A DNA stretch of 64,000 nucleotides from Cereibacter sphaeroides (GTDB lineage: Bacteria; Pseudomonadota; Alphaproteobacteria; Rhodobacterales; Rhodobacteraceae), in NCBI GenBank assembly GCA_003243455.1, contig QFQS01000001.1, positions 1,860,001 to 1,924,000 of the forward strand, given 5' to 3'. Positions 1 to 8,652 of this stretch are shown here, piece by piece (position 1 is the stretch's first letter; each line of letters opens with the position of its first letter). Made by a program: the position numbers and the translations under genes. The notes below the pieces were generated by a model. It saw only the letters and a list, made by a program, of their open reading frames with translations, was not told where the DNA came from and searched no databases.

Positions 1-557
1 CGCTGTCCTCGACCGGCTACTACCGCACACCCAAGATCACCTGGGATCGGGTAAAGGGCGAAGGGCGACCGTTCTTCTACTTCGCCTATGGCGCGGCGGT
101 CACGGAAGTCGTCATCGACACGCTGACGGGTGAAAACCGCATCCTGCGCGCCGATATCCTGCACGACACCGGCAGCAGCCTGAACCCCGCCATCGACATC
201 GGCCAGATCGAGGGCGGCTATGTGCAGGGCGCGGGCTGGCTGACCACCGAGGAACTGGTCTGGGACGCGAAAGGGCGGCTGACGACCCACGCCCCTTCGA
301 CCTACAAGATCCCCGCCTGTTCCGACCGGCCGCCCATTTTCAATGTAGCACTCTGGGGCCGCGAGAACCGTGAGGACACGGTCGGCAAGTCCAAGGCGGT
401 GGGCGAGCCGCCCTTCATGCTGGGCATCTCGGCGCTGATGGCGCTGTCGGATGCGGTGGCCGCCTGCGGCGATGGTTCGGTCTATCCGGCACTGGATGCT
501 CCCGCGACGGCGGAGCGGGTGCTGTTCGCGGTGAAAAGGCAGCGCGGCGATGTTTGA
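1..557 (+). CDS. xdhB: Xanthine dehydrogenase molybdopterin-binding subunit, C-terminal part (5' end outside window)
   Basis: The reading frame is open from base 3 to the TGA at 555-557 and gives the last ~184 residues of a xanthine dehydrogenase large subunit, which oxidises hypoxanthine and xanthine to urate at a Mo-cofactor. Visible family motifs are HDTGSSLNPAIDIGQIEGG and, near residue 140 of the fragment, AVGEPPF, whose Glu matches the catalytic base (Glu1261 of bovine XDH, Glu730 of the Rhodobacter capsulatus B subunit). The stop overlaps the xdhC start by 8 bp, the usual xdhABC order. The upstream part of the operon lies outside the window. Confidence 0.93.
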   Translation, partial: LSSTGYYRTPKITWDRVKGEGRPFFYFAYGAAVTEVVIDTLTGENRILRADILHDTGSSLNPAIDIGQIEGGYVQGAGWLTTEELVWDAKGRLTTHAPSTYKIPACSDRPPIFNVALWGRENREDTVGKSKAVGEPPFMLGISALMALSDAVAACGDGSVYPALDAPATAERVLFAVKRQRGDV

Positions 558-1482
558 CCTGTGTGCCCTTTCCTCTGCGGTCGCCACCCATGGCAGTGTG
601 GCTCGTATCGTCGTCGCCGAGACGGGCGGGTCCTGCCCGCGCGAGACCGGCACGGCGATGCTTGTCTGGGCGGACGGTATATCCGGCACCATCGGCGGCG
701 GTGCGCTGGAGTGGGAGGCAATCGCGCGGGCACGGGCACTTTTGCCCGAAGGCAAAATCCGGCTGGACCGCGTGCCGCTTGGCCCCGCACTCGGTCAATG
801 CTGCGGCGGGTCGGTGACGCTGCTGACCGAAGTCTATGACGCAGGCAACCTTCCTACGGGCGAAGTGATCGCCCGCAGCGTGGATGGGCGCGATATGCCG
901 CTGGCCCTCAGCCGCCTTCTGGCCCGCGCGCGCAATCAGGGCGTCGCACCGGCGCCTCAGCTTGTTCAGGGCTGGATGGTCGAACCCGTCGCCCGTCCGG
1001 CGCGGCAGTTGTGGATCTGGGGTGCGGGCCATGTTGGCCGCGCGCTGGTCAATGTGCTGTCCCCGCTGCCCGACTTCGCGATCACCTGGGTCGATGTCGC
1101 CGCCGACCGCTTTCCCGAGGCAATCCCCGATAGCGTGACGATGCTTCCCGCTGCCGACCCGGCGGCGCTGGTGGCCCATGCACCGCGAGAGGCGGAGCAC
1201 CTGATCCTGACCTTCTCGCATGCGCTGGACCTGGAGCTTTGCCATCGCCTGCTGGCCCATGGCTTTGCCGGTGCTGGCCTGATCGGCTCCGATACCAAAT
1301 GGGCCCGCTTCCGGTCGCGGCTCGCGGCCCTTGGCCACACGCCCGCCGCCATTGCGCGGATCGACTGCCCCATCGGCGATACTGCCCTTGGCAAACACCC
1401 TCAGGCCATCGCGGTGGGTGTCGCCGCACAATTGCTGCGCAGGCAGAGCGTCATTGCCCGACCACAGGAGAACACCGGATGA
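550..1482 (+). CDS. xdhC: Xanthine dehydrogenase accessory protein XdhC
   Basis: 310 aa, normal for XdhC, the chaperone that binds and sulfurates the molybdenum cofactor and inserts it into the XdhB subunit. The N-terminal XdhC/CoxI domain shows GGSCPRETG (around residue 27) and SGTIGGGALEW. The C-terminal Rossmann domain starts with LWIWGAGHVG at about residue 154. The gene begins inside the end of xdhB and its TGA overlaps the next ATG as ATGA, so xdhB, xdhC and the following transporter look translationally coupled. It acts in the cytoplasm. Confidence 0.95.
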   Translation: MFDLCALSSAVATHGSVARIVVAETGGSCPRETGTAMLVWADGISGTIGGGALEWEAIARARALLPEGKIRLDRVPLGPALGQCCGGSVTLLTEVYDAGNLPTGEVIARSVDGRDMPLALSRLLARARNQGVAPAPQLVQGWMVEPVARPARQLWIWGAGHVGRALVNVLSPLPDFAITWVDVAADRFPEAIPDSVTMLPAADPAALVAHAPREAEHLILTFSHALDLELCHRLLAHGFAGAGLIGSDTKWARFRSRLAALGHTPAAIARIDCPIGDTALGKHPQAIAVGVAAQLLRRQSVIARPQENTG

Positions 1483-3002
1483 GCGAGACCCTTCTGACCA
1501 TCGAAGGCGTGACCAAGGCCTATCCGGGGGTGGTCGCCAACAGCGACGTCTCCTTCGGCGTCGGCAAGGGCGAAGTTCATGCCCTTCTGGGAGAGAATGG
1601 CGCGGGCAAGTCGACGCTGGTCAAGATGATCTACGGCCTCGTCAAACCCGACAGCGGCCACATGACACTGCGCGGCAAACCCTACGCCCCGCCCCAGCCC
1701 AGCGTCGCGCGGGAAGAAGGCGTGGCGATGGTGTTCCAGCACTTCTCGCTGTTCGACGCGCTGAACGTAGCCGAGAACGTGGCGCTGGGGATGGAGCATC
1801 CGCCGCCGATGCGCGAGCTGGCGCAGCGCATCCGCAAGGTCTCCGAGGAATATGGCCTGCCTCTGGACCCAGATCGGCTGGTGGGCGACCTCAGTGCGGG
1901 CGAGCGGCAAAGGGTCGAGATCATCCGCTGCCTGCTGCAAGACCCGAAGCTGTTGATCATGGACGAACCGACGAGCGTCCTTACCCCGCAAGAGGTCGAC
2001 ATCCTGTTCAAGACCCTGCGGCAGTTGTCGTCGGAAGGGACGGCGATCCTTTATATCTCGCACAAGCTCGAGGAAATCCGTGCGCTCTGTGACGCCGCCA
2101 CCATCCTGCGGCGTGGCAAGGTCGTGGCGACCTGCACCCCGCGCGAGAAGTCGGCTCGGGAACTGGCGGAACTGATGGTGGGCGAGACGCTGAAGCCGCC
2201 CCATCGCAGCGAAAAACCGAAAGGCGCAGTGGCGCTGGAGGTCACGAAGCTGTCCGCTTCCTCGCCCAACCCCTTCGGCACCTCGCTGAAAGAGGTGAGT
2301 TTTCAGGTGGCCGAGGGCGAAATCCTCGGTATCGCCGGTGTGGCGGGAAACGGGCAGGACGAGCTTCTGCTGGCCCTGTCCGGCGAGGTGCGGACTCCCA
2401 AGGATACCGTGCGGATCAGCGGTGCGGGCGTGGGCGAGCTTGGCCCGAACGAACGCCGCGCGGCAGGGCTGGTCGCGGCTCCTGAAGAGCGACTGGGCCA
2501 TGCGGCGGCTCCTGACATGAGCCTGACCGAGAATGCGCTGCTGTCCGGTGCGGTGCGCAAGAAGCTGGTCTCGAACGGTTTCATCGACTGGACCGCCACC
2601 CGCGGCTTTGCCGAGGCCATCATCAAGGCCTTCGATGTCCGCACGCCGGGAACAGAGGTGGCGGCGCGGTCGCTGTCAGGCGGCAACTTGCAGAAATTCG
2701 TCGTCGGGCGGGAGCTGTCGCAGGCTCCGAAGGTCGTGGTGGTGAACCAGCCGACCTGGGGCGTCGATGCGGCGGCCGCCGCCGCTATCCGGCAGGCGCT
2801 GATCGACCGGGCGGCGGATGGGGCTGCGGTCGTCGTTATCTCGCAGGATCTGGACGAACTTCTGGAGATCGCCGACCGCTTCGCCGCGCTGAACGGCGGC
2901 CGGCTCAGCGCACCACGGCCCGTCGCGGGCCTTGGCGTGGATGAGATCGGCATGATGATGGGCGGCGCGCATGGCATGGAGGTGGCGCATCATGGGGCTT
3001 GA
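1479..3002 (+). CDS. BMP-type nucleoside/purine ABC importer, tandem ATPase subunit
   Basis: 507 aa with two ABC ATPase domains, as in NupA/YufO/RbsA-type proteins. Domain 1 has Walker A GENGAGKST (around residue 38), signature LSAGERQR (around 138) and Walker B LLIMDEPTS. Domain 2 has the degenerate P-loop GVAGNGQDE, signature LSGGNLQK (around 398) and the altered Walker B VVVNQPTWGVD that is typical of the BMP-associated branch. ATG at 1479 was chosen because it overlaps the xdhC stop (ATGA) and begins a normal N-terminus; the upstream open frame is only an extension over xdhC. Placement directly after xdhBC suggests uptake of nucleosides or purine bases feeding xanthine oxidation. Confidence 0.93.
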   Translation: MSETLLTIEGVTKAYPGVVANSDVSFGVGKGEVHALLGENGAGKSTLVKMIYGLVKPDSGHMTLRGKPYAPPQPSVAREEGVAMVFQHFSLFDALNVAENVALGMEHPPPMRELAQRIRKVSEEYGLPLDPDRLVGDLSAGERQRVEIIRCLLQDPKLLIMDEPTSVLTPQEVDILFKTLRQLSSEGTAILYISHKLEEIRALCDAATILRRGKVVATCTPREKSARELAELMVGETLKPPHRSEKPKGAVALEVTKLSASSPNPFGTSLKEVSFQVAEGEILGIAGVAGNGQDELLLALSGEVRTPKDTVRISGAGVGELGPNERRAAGLVAAPEERLGHAAAPDMSLTENALLSGAVRKKLVSNGFIDWTATRGFAEAIIKAFDVRTPGTEVAARSLSGGNLQKFVVGRELSQAPKVVVVNQPTWGVDAAAAAAIRQALIDRAADGAAVVVISQDLDELLEIADRFAALNGGRLSAPRPVAGLGVDEIGMMMGGAHGMEVAHHGA

Positions 3003-3023
3003 GCGACAGGCAGGAGTTTGCGG

Positions 3024-4109
3024 ATGCTGACGCTTGAGAAACGCCCCTCGCCCTCGCGCTTCTGGGCGGTGGCAACACCGGTTCTGGCGGTGATCCTGAC
3101 GATGATCGCGGGCGGCATCCTGTTCGCGATCCTTGGCAAGAACCCGTTCGAGGCGATCCGCACCATCTTCTGGGATCCGCTGTTCAACCCGCAATTCGCC
3201 AGCTACTCGCGCCCACAACTGCTGGTGAAGGCCGGGCCGCTGATCCTGATCGCCGTCGGTCTAAGCCTTGGATTTCGTGCAGGTATCTGGAACATCGGCG
3301 CCGAGGGGCAATATATCCTCGGTGCGATCTTTGCCGCGGCCACGGGACTTGCCTTCTATCCGGCGGAGCACTGGTTCATCTTTCCGCTCATGGTATTGGC
3401 GGGTGCCTTCGGTGGCTGGGTCTGGGCGATGATCCCGGCGATCCTGCGCACAAAGTTCCGCACCAATGAAATCCTCGTCTCGCTGCTCTTGGTCTATGTC
3501 GCACAATCACTGCTCGCCTCGATGGCGCTTGGCGCGCTGCGCAACCCCGAGGGCGGCGGCTTCCCCGGCTCGCGCAACCTCAGCCAATGGGCATCTTCTT
3601 CGAACCCCGAGCTGATCGCCAATACGGGCATGCACTGGGGCGTGGTCGCCGCCTTTATCGCCGTAATCGCGGCTTACATCCTGCTGCAACGCCATATCCT
3701 CGGCTTTCAGATACGACTTGCCGGAGAGGCGCCCCGCGCCGCCCGCTTCGCAGGCGTCATACCGGACAGGCTCGTGGTGCTGTGCCTTGGCATCTCCGGG
3801 GCGCTCGCAGGGCTGGCGGGCATGTTCGAGGTATCAGGCCCCGCCGGCCAGATCAGTATCGACTTCAACTCGGGCTATGGCTTCACTGCCATCATCGTCG
3901 CCTTCCTTGGCCGACTTAACCCGATCGGCATCCTGCTGGCGGGGCTGCTCATGGCGCTGACCTATATCGGCGGCGAACTGGCGCAGCTCATGCTCAACCT
4001 GCCATCGGCGGCGATACAGGCGTTTCAGGGGATGCTGTTGTTCTTCCTGCTGGCCGTGGATGTGCTGACGAACTACCGCATAAGGATCAGCCTGGGGAGG
4101 ACGGCCTGA
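3024..4109 (+). CDS. BMP-type nucleoside/purine ABC importer, permease 1
   Basis: 361 aa, strongly hydrophobic, a member of the BPD_transp_2 permease family (YufP/NupB-like). It includes the conserved GFRAGIWNIGAEGQ segment and FRTNEILVSLLLVY in the N-terminal half and DRLVVLCLGISGALAGLAG in the C-terminal half. ATG 3024 is preferred over an in-frame TTG at 3018 because GGCAGGAG lies 7 nt upstream. The stop overlaps the next ATG by one base (TGATG). It forms the membrane channel together with the following permease. Confidence 0.92.
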   Translation: MLTLEKRPSPSRFWAVATPVLAVILTMIAGGILFAILGKNPFEAIRTIFWDPLFNPQFASYSRPQLLVKAGPLILIAVGLSLGFRAGIWNIGAEGQYILGAIFAAATGLAFYPAEHWFIFPLMVLAGAFGGWVWAMIPAILRTKFRTNEILVSLLLVYVAQSLLASMALGALRNPEGGGFPGSRNLSQWASSSNPELIANTGMHWGVVAAFIAVIAAYILLQRHILGFQIRLAGEAPRAARFAGVIPDRLVVLCLGISGALAGLAGMFEVSGPAGQISIDFNSGYGFTAIIVAFLGRLNPIGILLAGLLMALTYIGGELAQLMLNLPSAAIQAFQGMLLFFLLAVDVLTNYRIRISLGRTA

Positions 4110-5041
4110 TGGATCTTGGCGGTATCAACCCGGTCTTCCTGATCGCGTCTCTCATGGTCGCCTCGGTGCCGATCATGCTGGCGGCCATCGGCGAGCTGGT
4201 GGTCGAGCGGTCGGGCGTGCTGAACCTTGGTGTCGAGGGAATGATGATCATCGGCGCGGTCTGCGGCTTTGTCGCAGCCGTGCATTCCGGCAGCCCGCTG
4301 GTGGGCTTCATCGGCGGGGCGGCGGCGGGGGCGGCGCTGTCGCTGATCTTCGCCTTCCTGACTCAGGTGCTTTTGGCGAACCAGGTGGCGACCGGCCTTG
4401 CGCTGACGCTGTTCGGGCTGGGCCTGTCGTCACTGATTGGCCAAGGCTACAACGGCATCAAACCGCCTCCCACACCAGATGTGCCGATGGGTCAGCTGAA
4501 GGACATCCCCGTTCTGGGGCGCATCCTGTTCGACCATGACCCGATGGTCTACGTCTCGATCCTGATCATTGCCGCCGTCTGGTATTTCCTGCGCTATACC
4601 CGGGCGGGCCTTGTCCTGCGCGCGGTGGGCGAAAACCACGATGCGGCCCACGCGCTAGGCTACAAGGTGCAGCGTGTCCGCTTGCTGGCGATCATGTTCG
4701 GCGGGGCCATGGCGGGGCTTGGCGGGGCCTACATCAGCCTTGTCCGTGTGCCGCAATGGACCGACGGGATCACGGCTGGCGCGGGCTGGATCGCGCTGGC
4801 CATCGTGGTCTTCGCCAGCTGGAAACCCTGGCGCATCCTGATCGGCGCTTATCTTTTTGGCGGAATCACCGTCCTTCAGCTTAACCTGCAAGCAGCCGGA
4901 GCGCGAATTCCGGTCGAGTACTTGTCGATGTCGCCTTACCTGATAACCATCCTGGTGCTGGTGGTGATGTCGGCCGGACGGGGCCGCGCGGCGCTTTCGG
5001 CGCCCGCCGCACTGGGCAAGAACTTTCACGCCTCACGCTGA
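4109..5041 (+). CDS. BMP-type nucleoside/purine ABC importer, permease 2
   Basis: 310 aa integral membrane protein of the second permease type (YufQ/NupC-like). The conserved motif VERSGVLNLGVEGMMIIGA is near residue 32, LLANQVATGLALTLFG in the middle, and LVLRAVGENHDAAHALG is the cytoplasmic coupling loop expected to contact the ATPase. It pairs with the preceding permease and shares a base with its stop codon. A 49-bp gap follows before the binding protein. Confidence 0.92.
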   Translation: MDLGGINPVFLIASLMVASVPIMLAAIGELVVERSGVLNLGVEGMMIIGAVCGFVAAVHSGSPLVGFIGGAAAGAALSLIFAFLTQVLLANQVATGLALTLFGLGLSSLIGQGYNGIKPPPTPDVPMGQLKDIPVLGRILFDHDPMVYVSILIIAAVWYFLRYTRAGLVLRAVGENHDAAHALGYKVQRVRLLAIMFGGAMAGLGGAYISLVRVPQWTDGITAGAGWIALAIVVFASWKPWRILIGAYLFGGITVLQLNLQAAGARIPVEYLSMSPYLITILVLVVMSAGRGRAALSAPAALGKNFHASR

Positions 5042-5090
5042 GGCCCGAACAATCCAAGCCGGGATTACCGGCACAACAGGGGAGCCTACA

Positions 5091-6176
5091 ATGAAACGCA
5101 GAACCCTTCTCGCCAGCGCCGCCTTCGGCATTGGCATGGCGCTGGCCGGAACCGCCATTGCGCAGGACAAGGTCAAGGCATGCTGGGTCTATGTCGGACC
5201 CATCGGCGACGGCGGCTGGACCTATCAGCACGACCAGGGCCGTCTGGCGGTCATCGAGAAGTTCGGCGACAAGGTCGATGCCTCGACCTATCAGGAAAGT
5301 GTGCCGGAAGGCGCGGATGCCGAACGTGTGCTGACCCAGATGGCGCTGTCGGGCTGCAACATCATCTTCACCACCTCATTCGGCTACATGGATGCGACCA
5401 ACAACGTCGCCGCCAAATTCCCAGACGTGAAGTTCGAACATGCCACCGGCTACAAGCGCGACCATCCGAACGTCTCGACCTATGACGCGCGTTTCTACGA
5501 AGGCCGCGCCGTCATGGGCACCATTGCAGGCAAGATGACCAAGTCGAACAAGATCGGCTATATCGGATCGTTCCCGATCCCGGAGGTCATCCAGGGTATC
5601 AACTCCAGCTACATCCACGCCAAGAAGGTGAACCCGGATGTCACGATAAGCGTGGTCTGGGCCTATACCTGGTTCGACCCGGCGAAAGAGGCAGATGCCG
5701 CCAAGGCGCTGATCGAACAGGGCGTGGACGTGATCCTGCAACACACGGACTCGACCGCGCCACTGGCCGAGGCCGCCAAGACCCCCGGCGTGATCGGCTT
5801 CGGCCAGGCGTCGGACATGGCCGAATACAAACCCAGCCCGCGCGTGTCGGCCATCATCGACAACTGGGGCCCCTACTACGTCGAACGCGTCGGCGCGCTG
5901 CTGGACGGCACCTATGAGCAGAAGGCGACCTGGGCCGGCATCGCCGGCGGCGAGGTCAAGATCGGCGAGATCACCGACGCCGTTCCCGCCGATGTGAAGG
6001 CTGCCGCCGAAAAGATCCGTGACGACATCGGCGCCGGCACCTACCACCCCTTCACCGGCCCGCTGAACAAGCAGGACGGCACGCCCTGGCTTAAAGAGGG
6101 CGAAGTGGCCGATGACGGCACCCTCGCCGGCATGAACTTCTATGTCGAAGGTATCACCGGCGACATTCCGAAATAA
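5091..6176 (+). CDS. BMP family (PnrA/Med-like) substrate-binding protein
   Basis: 361 aa periplasmic binding protein with a Sec signal peptide (basic start MKRR, hydrophobic core, cleavage likely after GTAIAQ). The mature part begins KVKACWVYVGPIGDGGWTYQHDQG, the standard opening of BMP proteins, with GDGGW near the ligand pocket. Family members bind purine nucleosides, or in some alphaproteobacteria purine bases. GGGGAGCC 8 nt upstream of the ATG is a good ribosome-binding site. It is the last gene of the xdh-transporter operon and is followed by a strong terminator. Confidence 0.93.
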   Translation: MKRRTLLASAAFGIGMALAGTAIAQDKVKACWVYVGPIGDGGWTYQHDQGRLAVIEKFGDKVDASTYQESVPEGADAERVLTQMALSGCNIIFTTSFGYMDATNNVAAKFPDVKFEHATGYKRDHPNVSTYDARFYEGRAVMGTIAGKMTKSNKIGYIGSFPIPEVIQGINSSYIHAKKVNPDVTISVVWAYTWFDPAKEADAAKALIEQGVDVILQHTDSTAPLAEAAKTPGVIGFGQASDMAEYKPSPRVSAIIDNWGPYYVERVGALLDGTYEQKATWAGIAGGEVKIGEITDAVPADVKAAAEKIRDDIGAGTYHPFTGPLNKQDGTPWLKEGEVADDGTLAGMNFYVEGITGDIPK

Positions 6177-6198
6177 TCCTATCGCCTGGGACAATTAA

Positions 6199-6233
6199 TC
6201 ACCCGGATCGGCCACCGATCCGGGTGAATTTTT
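6199..6233 (+). terminator. Rho-independent terminator of the xdh-BMP transporter operon
   Basis: A perfect 13-bp stem (TCACCCGGATCGG at 6199-6211 pairing with 6215-6227) closed by a CCA loop and followed by ATTTTT. It lies 22 bp after the stop of the binding-protein gene. Confidence 0.9.
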
Positions 6234-6662
6234 GCCCAGATGGGCGGAACACAGCCGCACGAATGAAGTGATTCGCGCAAGGAACCGCCGATTGAGCGTG
6301 TTTCGGTGACAAACACGCCCCGTTTGGCATAATGTCCGGTGGTTGACGTAACGGAACCAAAGTGTTGACACCGCTGCAGCGCGAAAGTTCAGCGCGCTTC
6401 GCCAGTTATGCGGGTAAGGAAGCCGTTCCGCCTGCGACAGTATTTTCACAGCCTGCGGTTGTCCGAACGACCGGCCTGCACAAGAAAATGCAACCGCGAG
6501 ACGATCGCCATGGACCGTTTGGAAACAACGGTCCCCAAGGCTTTTCCAACCGGCCAGCGCGCTTTGCCTGACCCGCATGGCACCTGTCTATTTGGACAGT
6601 TTGACGCTGCGTCTCGTTTCATGGTGAGGAAGTGATTGTGTCAATATTTAGAGGTTTTCGGG
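6234..6662. other. Long intergenic region upstream of the VPLPA-CTERM-like gene
   Basis: About 430 bp without a convincing gene; the short open frames here have no coding character or conserved motif. It contains an 8-bp inverted repeat (GGACCGTT at 6512-6519 and AACGGTCC at 6527-6534, 7-nt loop) that could be an operator or a small hairpin. The promoter of the following gene must lie here, but I cannot assign a convincing -35/-10 pair. Confidence 0.4.
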
Positions 6663-7406
6663 ATGTTTTCCGTAAAAGCACTTCTGGCCGCTGCAAGCCT
6701 TGCGGTCGCGCTTATCGGCGCTGCGCCGACGACGGCATCGACCATCACCGTCACGCAGCAGACCGGCAATATTTTCGGCAACGAACAGTGGGATCTGAAC
6801 GTCCGCTACAAGAAGCCCGAGGACCATACGCAAAGCTATAACGTCATGGCCGGTGCGTTCCAGCTCAAGACCAGCGACTGGAAGGGGCTGAAGAACCCGC
6901 TCGAATTCATGGCCTTTTGCCTGACGCCGTTCACTTACATCAACCTGGGCGGAGAGCCGAACTACAAGGTCGGCACCGCACTCAGCACCTCGGCGCAGAA
7001 CCTGCTTGGTGCGCTGGCGCATGGCGCCTGGGCCTCGATCAACAACGCGATCACTGCGGCCGCCTTCCAGCTGGCCGTTTGGGAAATCGCGGTGGACAGC
7101 GACACCAAGCCCTTCGATCTTGGCAACGGTCTGTTCCGCCTGAACACGCTCAAGAACGACAGCCTGGCCGCACGCCTGCAGGCCGAAGCCTGGCTGGCCG
7201 CGATCAAGAACAACGATCCTGCCTTCGCCCGCAACACCACTGGCCTGACCTTCCTGTCGGTTGGTCTGGACAGCCGGGGCAACCACAAGACCCAGGATCT
7301 GCTGACCTATAATCCGCCCGCTCCGGTTCCGCTGCCGGGTGCGCTCGGGTTCCTCGCTATCGGATTGGCGGCACTTGCCGCAAAAGGTCGGGCACGTCGC
7401 GCATAA
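6663..7406 (+). CDS. Secreted protein with VPLPA-CTERM-like sorting tail
   Basis: 247 aa with an N-terminal signal peptide (MFSVKALLAAASLAVALIG, cleavage likely after TTAS) and a C-terminal tripartite tail: PVPLPGALGFL, a hydrophobic segment, then KGRARRA. This is the architecture of the VPLPA-CTERM sorting signal that Rhodobacterales exosortase systems process, with Gly in place of the usual Ala. The middle has no domain I recognise. ATG 6663 is chosen over an in-frame TTG at 6636 because AGAGG sits 8 nt upstream and the signal peptide starts there. No exosortase gene is in the window. A terminator follows. Confidence 0.85.
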   Translation: MFSVKALLAAASLAVALIGAAPTTASTITVTQQTGNIFGNEQWDLNVRYKKPEDHTQSYNVMAGAFQLKTSDWKGLKNPLEFMAFCLTPFTYINLGGEPNYKVGTALSTSAQNLLGALAHGAWASINNAITAAAFQLAVWEIAVDSDTKPFDLGNGLFRLNTLKNDSLAARLQAEAWLAAIKNNDPAFARNTTGLTFLSVGLDSRGNHKTQDLLTYNPPAPVPLPGALGFLAIGLAALAAKGRARRA

Positions 7407-7432
7407 GAGGGCGTCCCAGTTTTTGACCGCTG

Positions 7433-7461
7433 AAAGGCCCGGAGCGATCCGGGCCTTTTTT
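7433..7461 (+). terminator. Rho-independent terminator after the VPLPA-CTERM-like gene
   Basis: An 11-bp stem (AAAGGCCCGGA, 7433-7443) closes on a GCGA tetraloop, and the other strand runs into six consecutive T (7456-7461). Confidence 0.9.
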
Positions 7462-7511
7462 CGTCGCCCCATGGCTTGCCAAGCCGCAGCAGCCGGGGCA
7501 GCGTGCCGGGC

Positions 7512-8597
7512 ATGAACAGCGATATCCTTATCATCGGCGGCGGCATCGCGGGCGTCTCGGCGGCGGCGCGGCTTTCACATCTGGGCCGCGTCGTGCTGAT
7601 CGAGGCCGAGACGGCGCTTGCCCACCACGCCTCGGGCCGCTCTGCCGCGCTTTTCGAACCCTTCTACGGCCTGCCGCCCATCGTGGCGCTAAGCCTTGCC
7701 GCCGAACCCTACTTCCTGGACGCAAAGGGGGTGCTGTCGCCCCGTGGCGTCATGCTGATCGCCCGCGCCGAGGAACGTGCAGCGTTCGAGCGTGACGTCG
7801 AGGATATGGAGATGGAGCGGCTGTCGGTTAAGGACGCCAAGGCCCGCGTCCCGATCCTGAACCCCGAGACGGTCGCCTTCACCGCGTCGGCCGAACACGC
7901 CCGCGACATCGACACCGACCTTTTGCTGCAGGGCTTCGCGCGAGAGGCGCGCGCCAACGGCGCGACAATCGTGACCGGTGCCCGCGTCACCTCCATCGCA
8001 AGGAATGGCGCGCTCTGGCGCGTCTCGACCCCGCTTGGCGATTATGCTGCCGCCACGCTGATCAACGCCGCAGGTGCCTGGGCCGACCAGGTCGCCGTGA
8101 TGGCGGGGGTTCGTCCACTGGGCCTGACGCCGCTGCGCCGGTCGATGGCGCGCATCCCCGCGCCGGGCGGTCACGACATGCGCCGCTGGCCGATGATGTT
8201 CGGCGTCGGCGAAAGCTGGTATGCCAAGCCCGACGCGGGCGCGCTGCTGGTCTCTCCTGCCGAAGAACACCCGATGGAACCGCATGATGCCTGGGCCGAC
8301 GACATGGTCCTGGCCGAAGGCATCGCGCGGTATGAGGCGGTGGTGACGGAACCCGTCACCCGCCTGATCACCTCCTGGGCAGGCTTGCGCACCTTCGCCC
8401 CCGACCGCGTGCTGGTCATCGGCCGCGACCCGCAGCAGCCGGATTTCTTCTGGCTGGCCGGACAGGGCGGTTACGGCTTCCAGACTTCACCTGCGGCCTC
8501 ACAGCTGGCGGCCGATCTGATCGGCGGTCGCACACCACAACTCGATGCGTCAACGGTTAAGGCACTCGATCCCACCCGCTTTGCCCGCACGCTTTGA
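7512..8597 (+). CDS. FAD-dependent oxidoreductase, D-arginine dehydrogenase-like
   Basis: 361 aa member of the DAO superfamily with an N-terminal dinucleotide-binding motif DILIIGGGIAGVSAAARL. From remembered family sequences it resembles Pseudomonas D-arginine dehydrogenase along its length: HASGRSAALFEPFYG near the flavin, GVRPLGLTPLRRS, WYAKPDAGALLVSPAEE, SWAGLRTFAPD and WLAGQGGYGFQTS near the C-terminus, including Arg and Tyr residues that bind the amino-acid carboxylate in that family. It probably oxidises a D-amino acid (basic or hydrophobic) to the keto acid. ATG 7512 begins the Rossmann fold directly; an upstream in-frame ATG at 7476 would overlap the preceding terminator region. Confidence 0.85.
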   Translation: MNSDILIIGGGIAGVSAAARLSHLGRVVLIEAETALAHHASGRSAALFEPFYGLPPIVALSLAAEPYFLDAKGVLSPRGVMLIARAEERAAFERDVEDMEMERLSVKDAKARVPILNPETVAFTASAEHARDIDTDLLLQGFAREARANGATIVTGARVTSIARNGALWRVSTPLGDYAAATLINAAGAWADQVAVMAGVRPLGLTPLRRSMARIPAPGGHDMRRWPMMFGVGESWYAKPDAGALLVSPAEEHPMEPHDAWADDMVLAEGIARYEAVVTEPVTRLITSWAGLRTFAPDRVLVIGRDPQQPDFFWLAGQGGYGFQTSPAASQLAADLIGGRTPQLDASTVKALDPTRFARTL

Positions 8598-8652
8598 CTG
8601 AAACCGGGGTGACAAGTCGGCCCGGCTTGGCCAGAAAGGGTCAGGGCAAGAA

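Noticed and set aside
415..1431. Minus-strand open frame over xdhC
   Set aside because: Shadow frame; xdhC on the plus strand carries all family motifs.
6362..6635. Short plus-strand frames in the gap before the VPLPA-CTERM-like gene
   Set aside because: No ribosome-binding site, no motif, and Arg/Pro-rich composition typical of chance frames.
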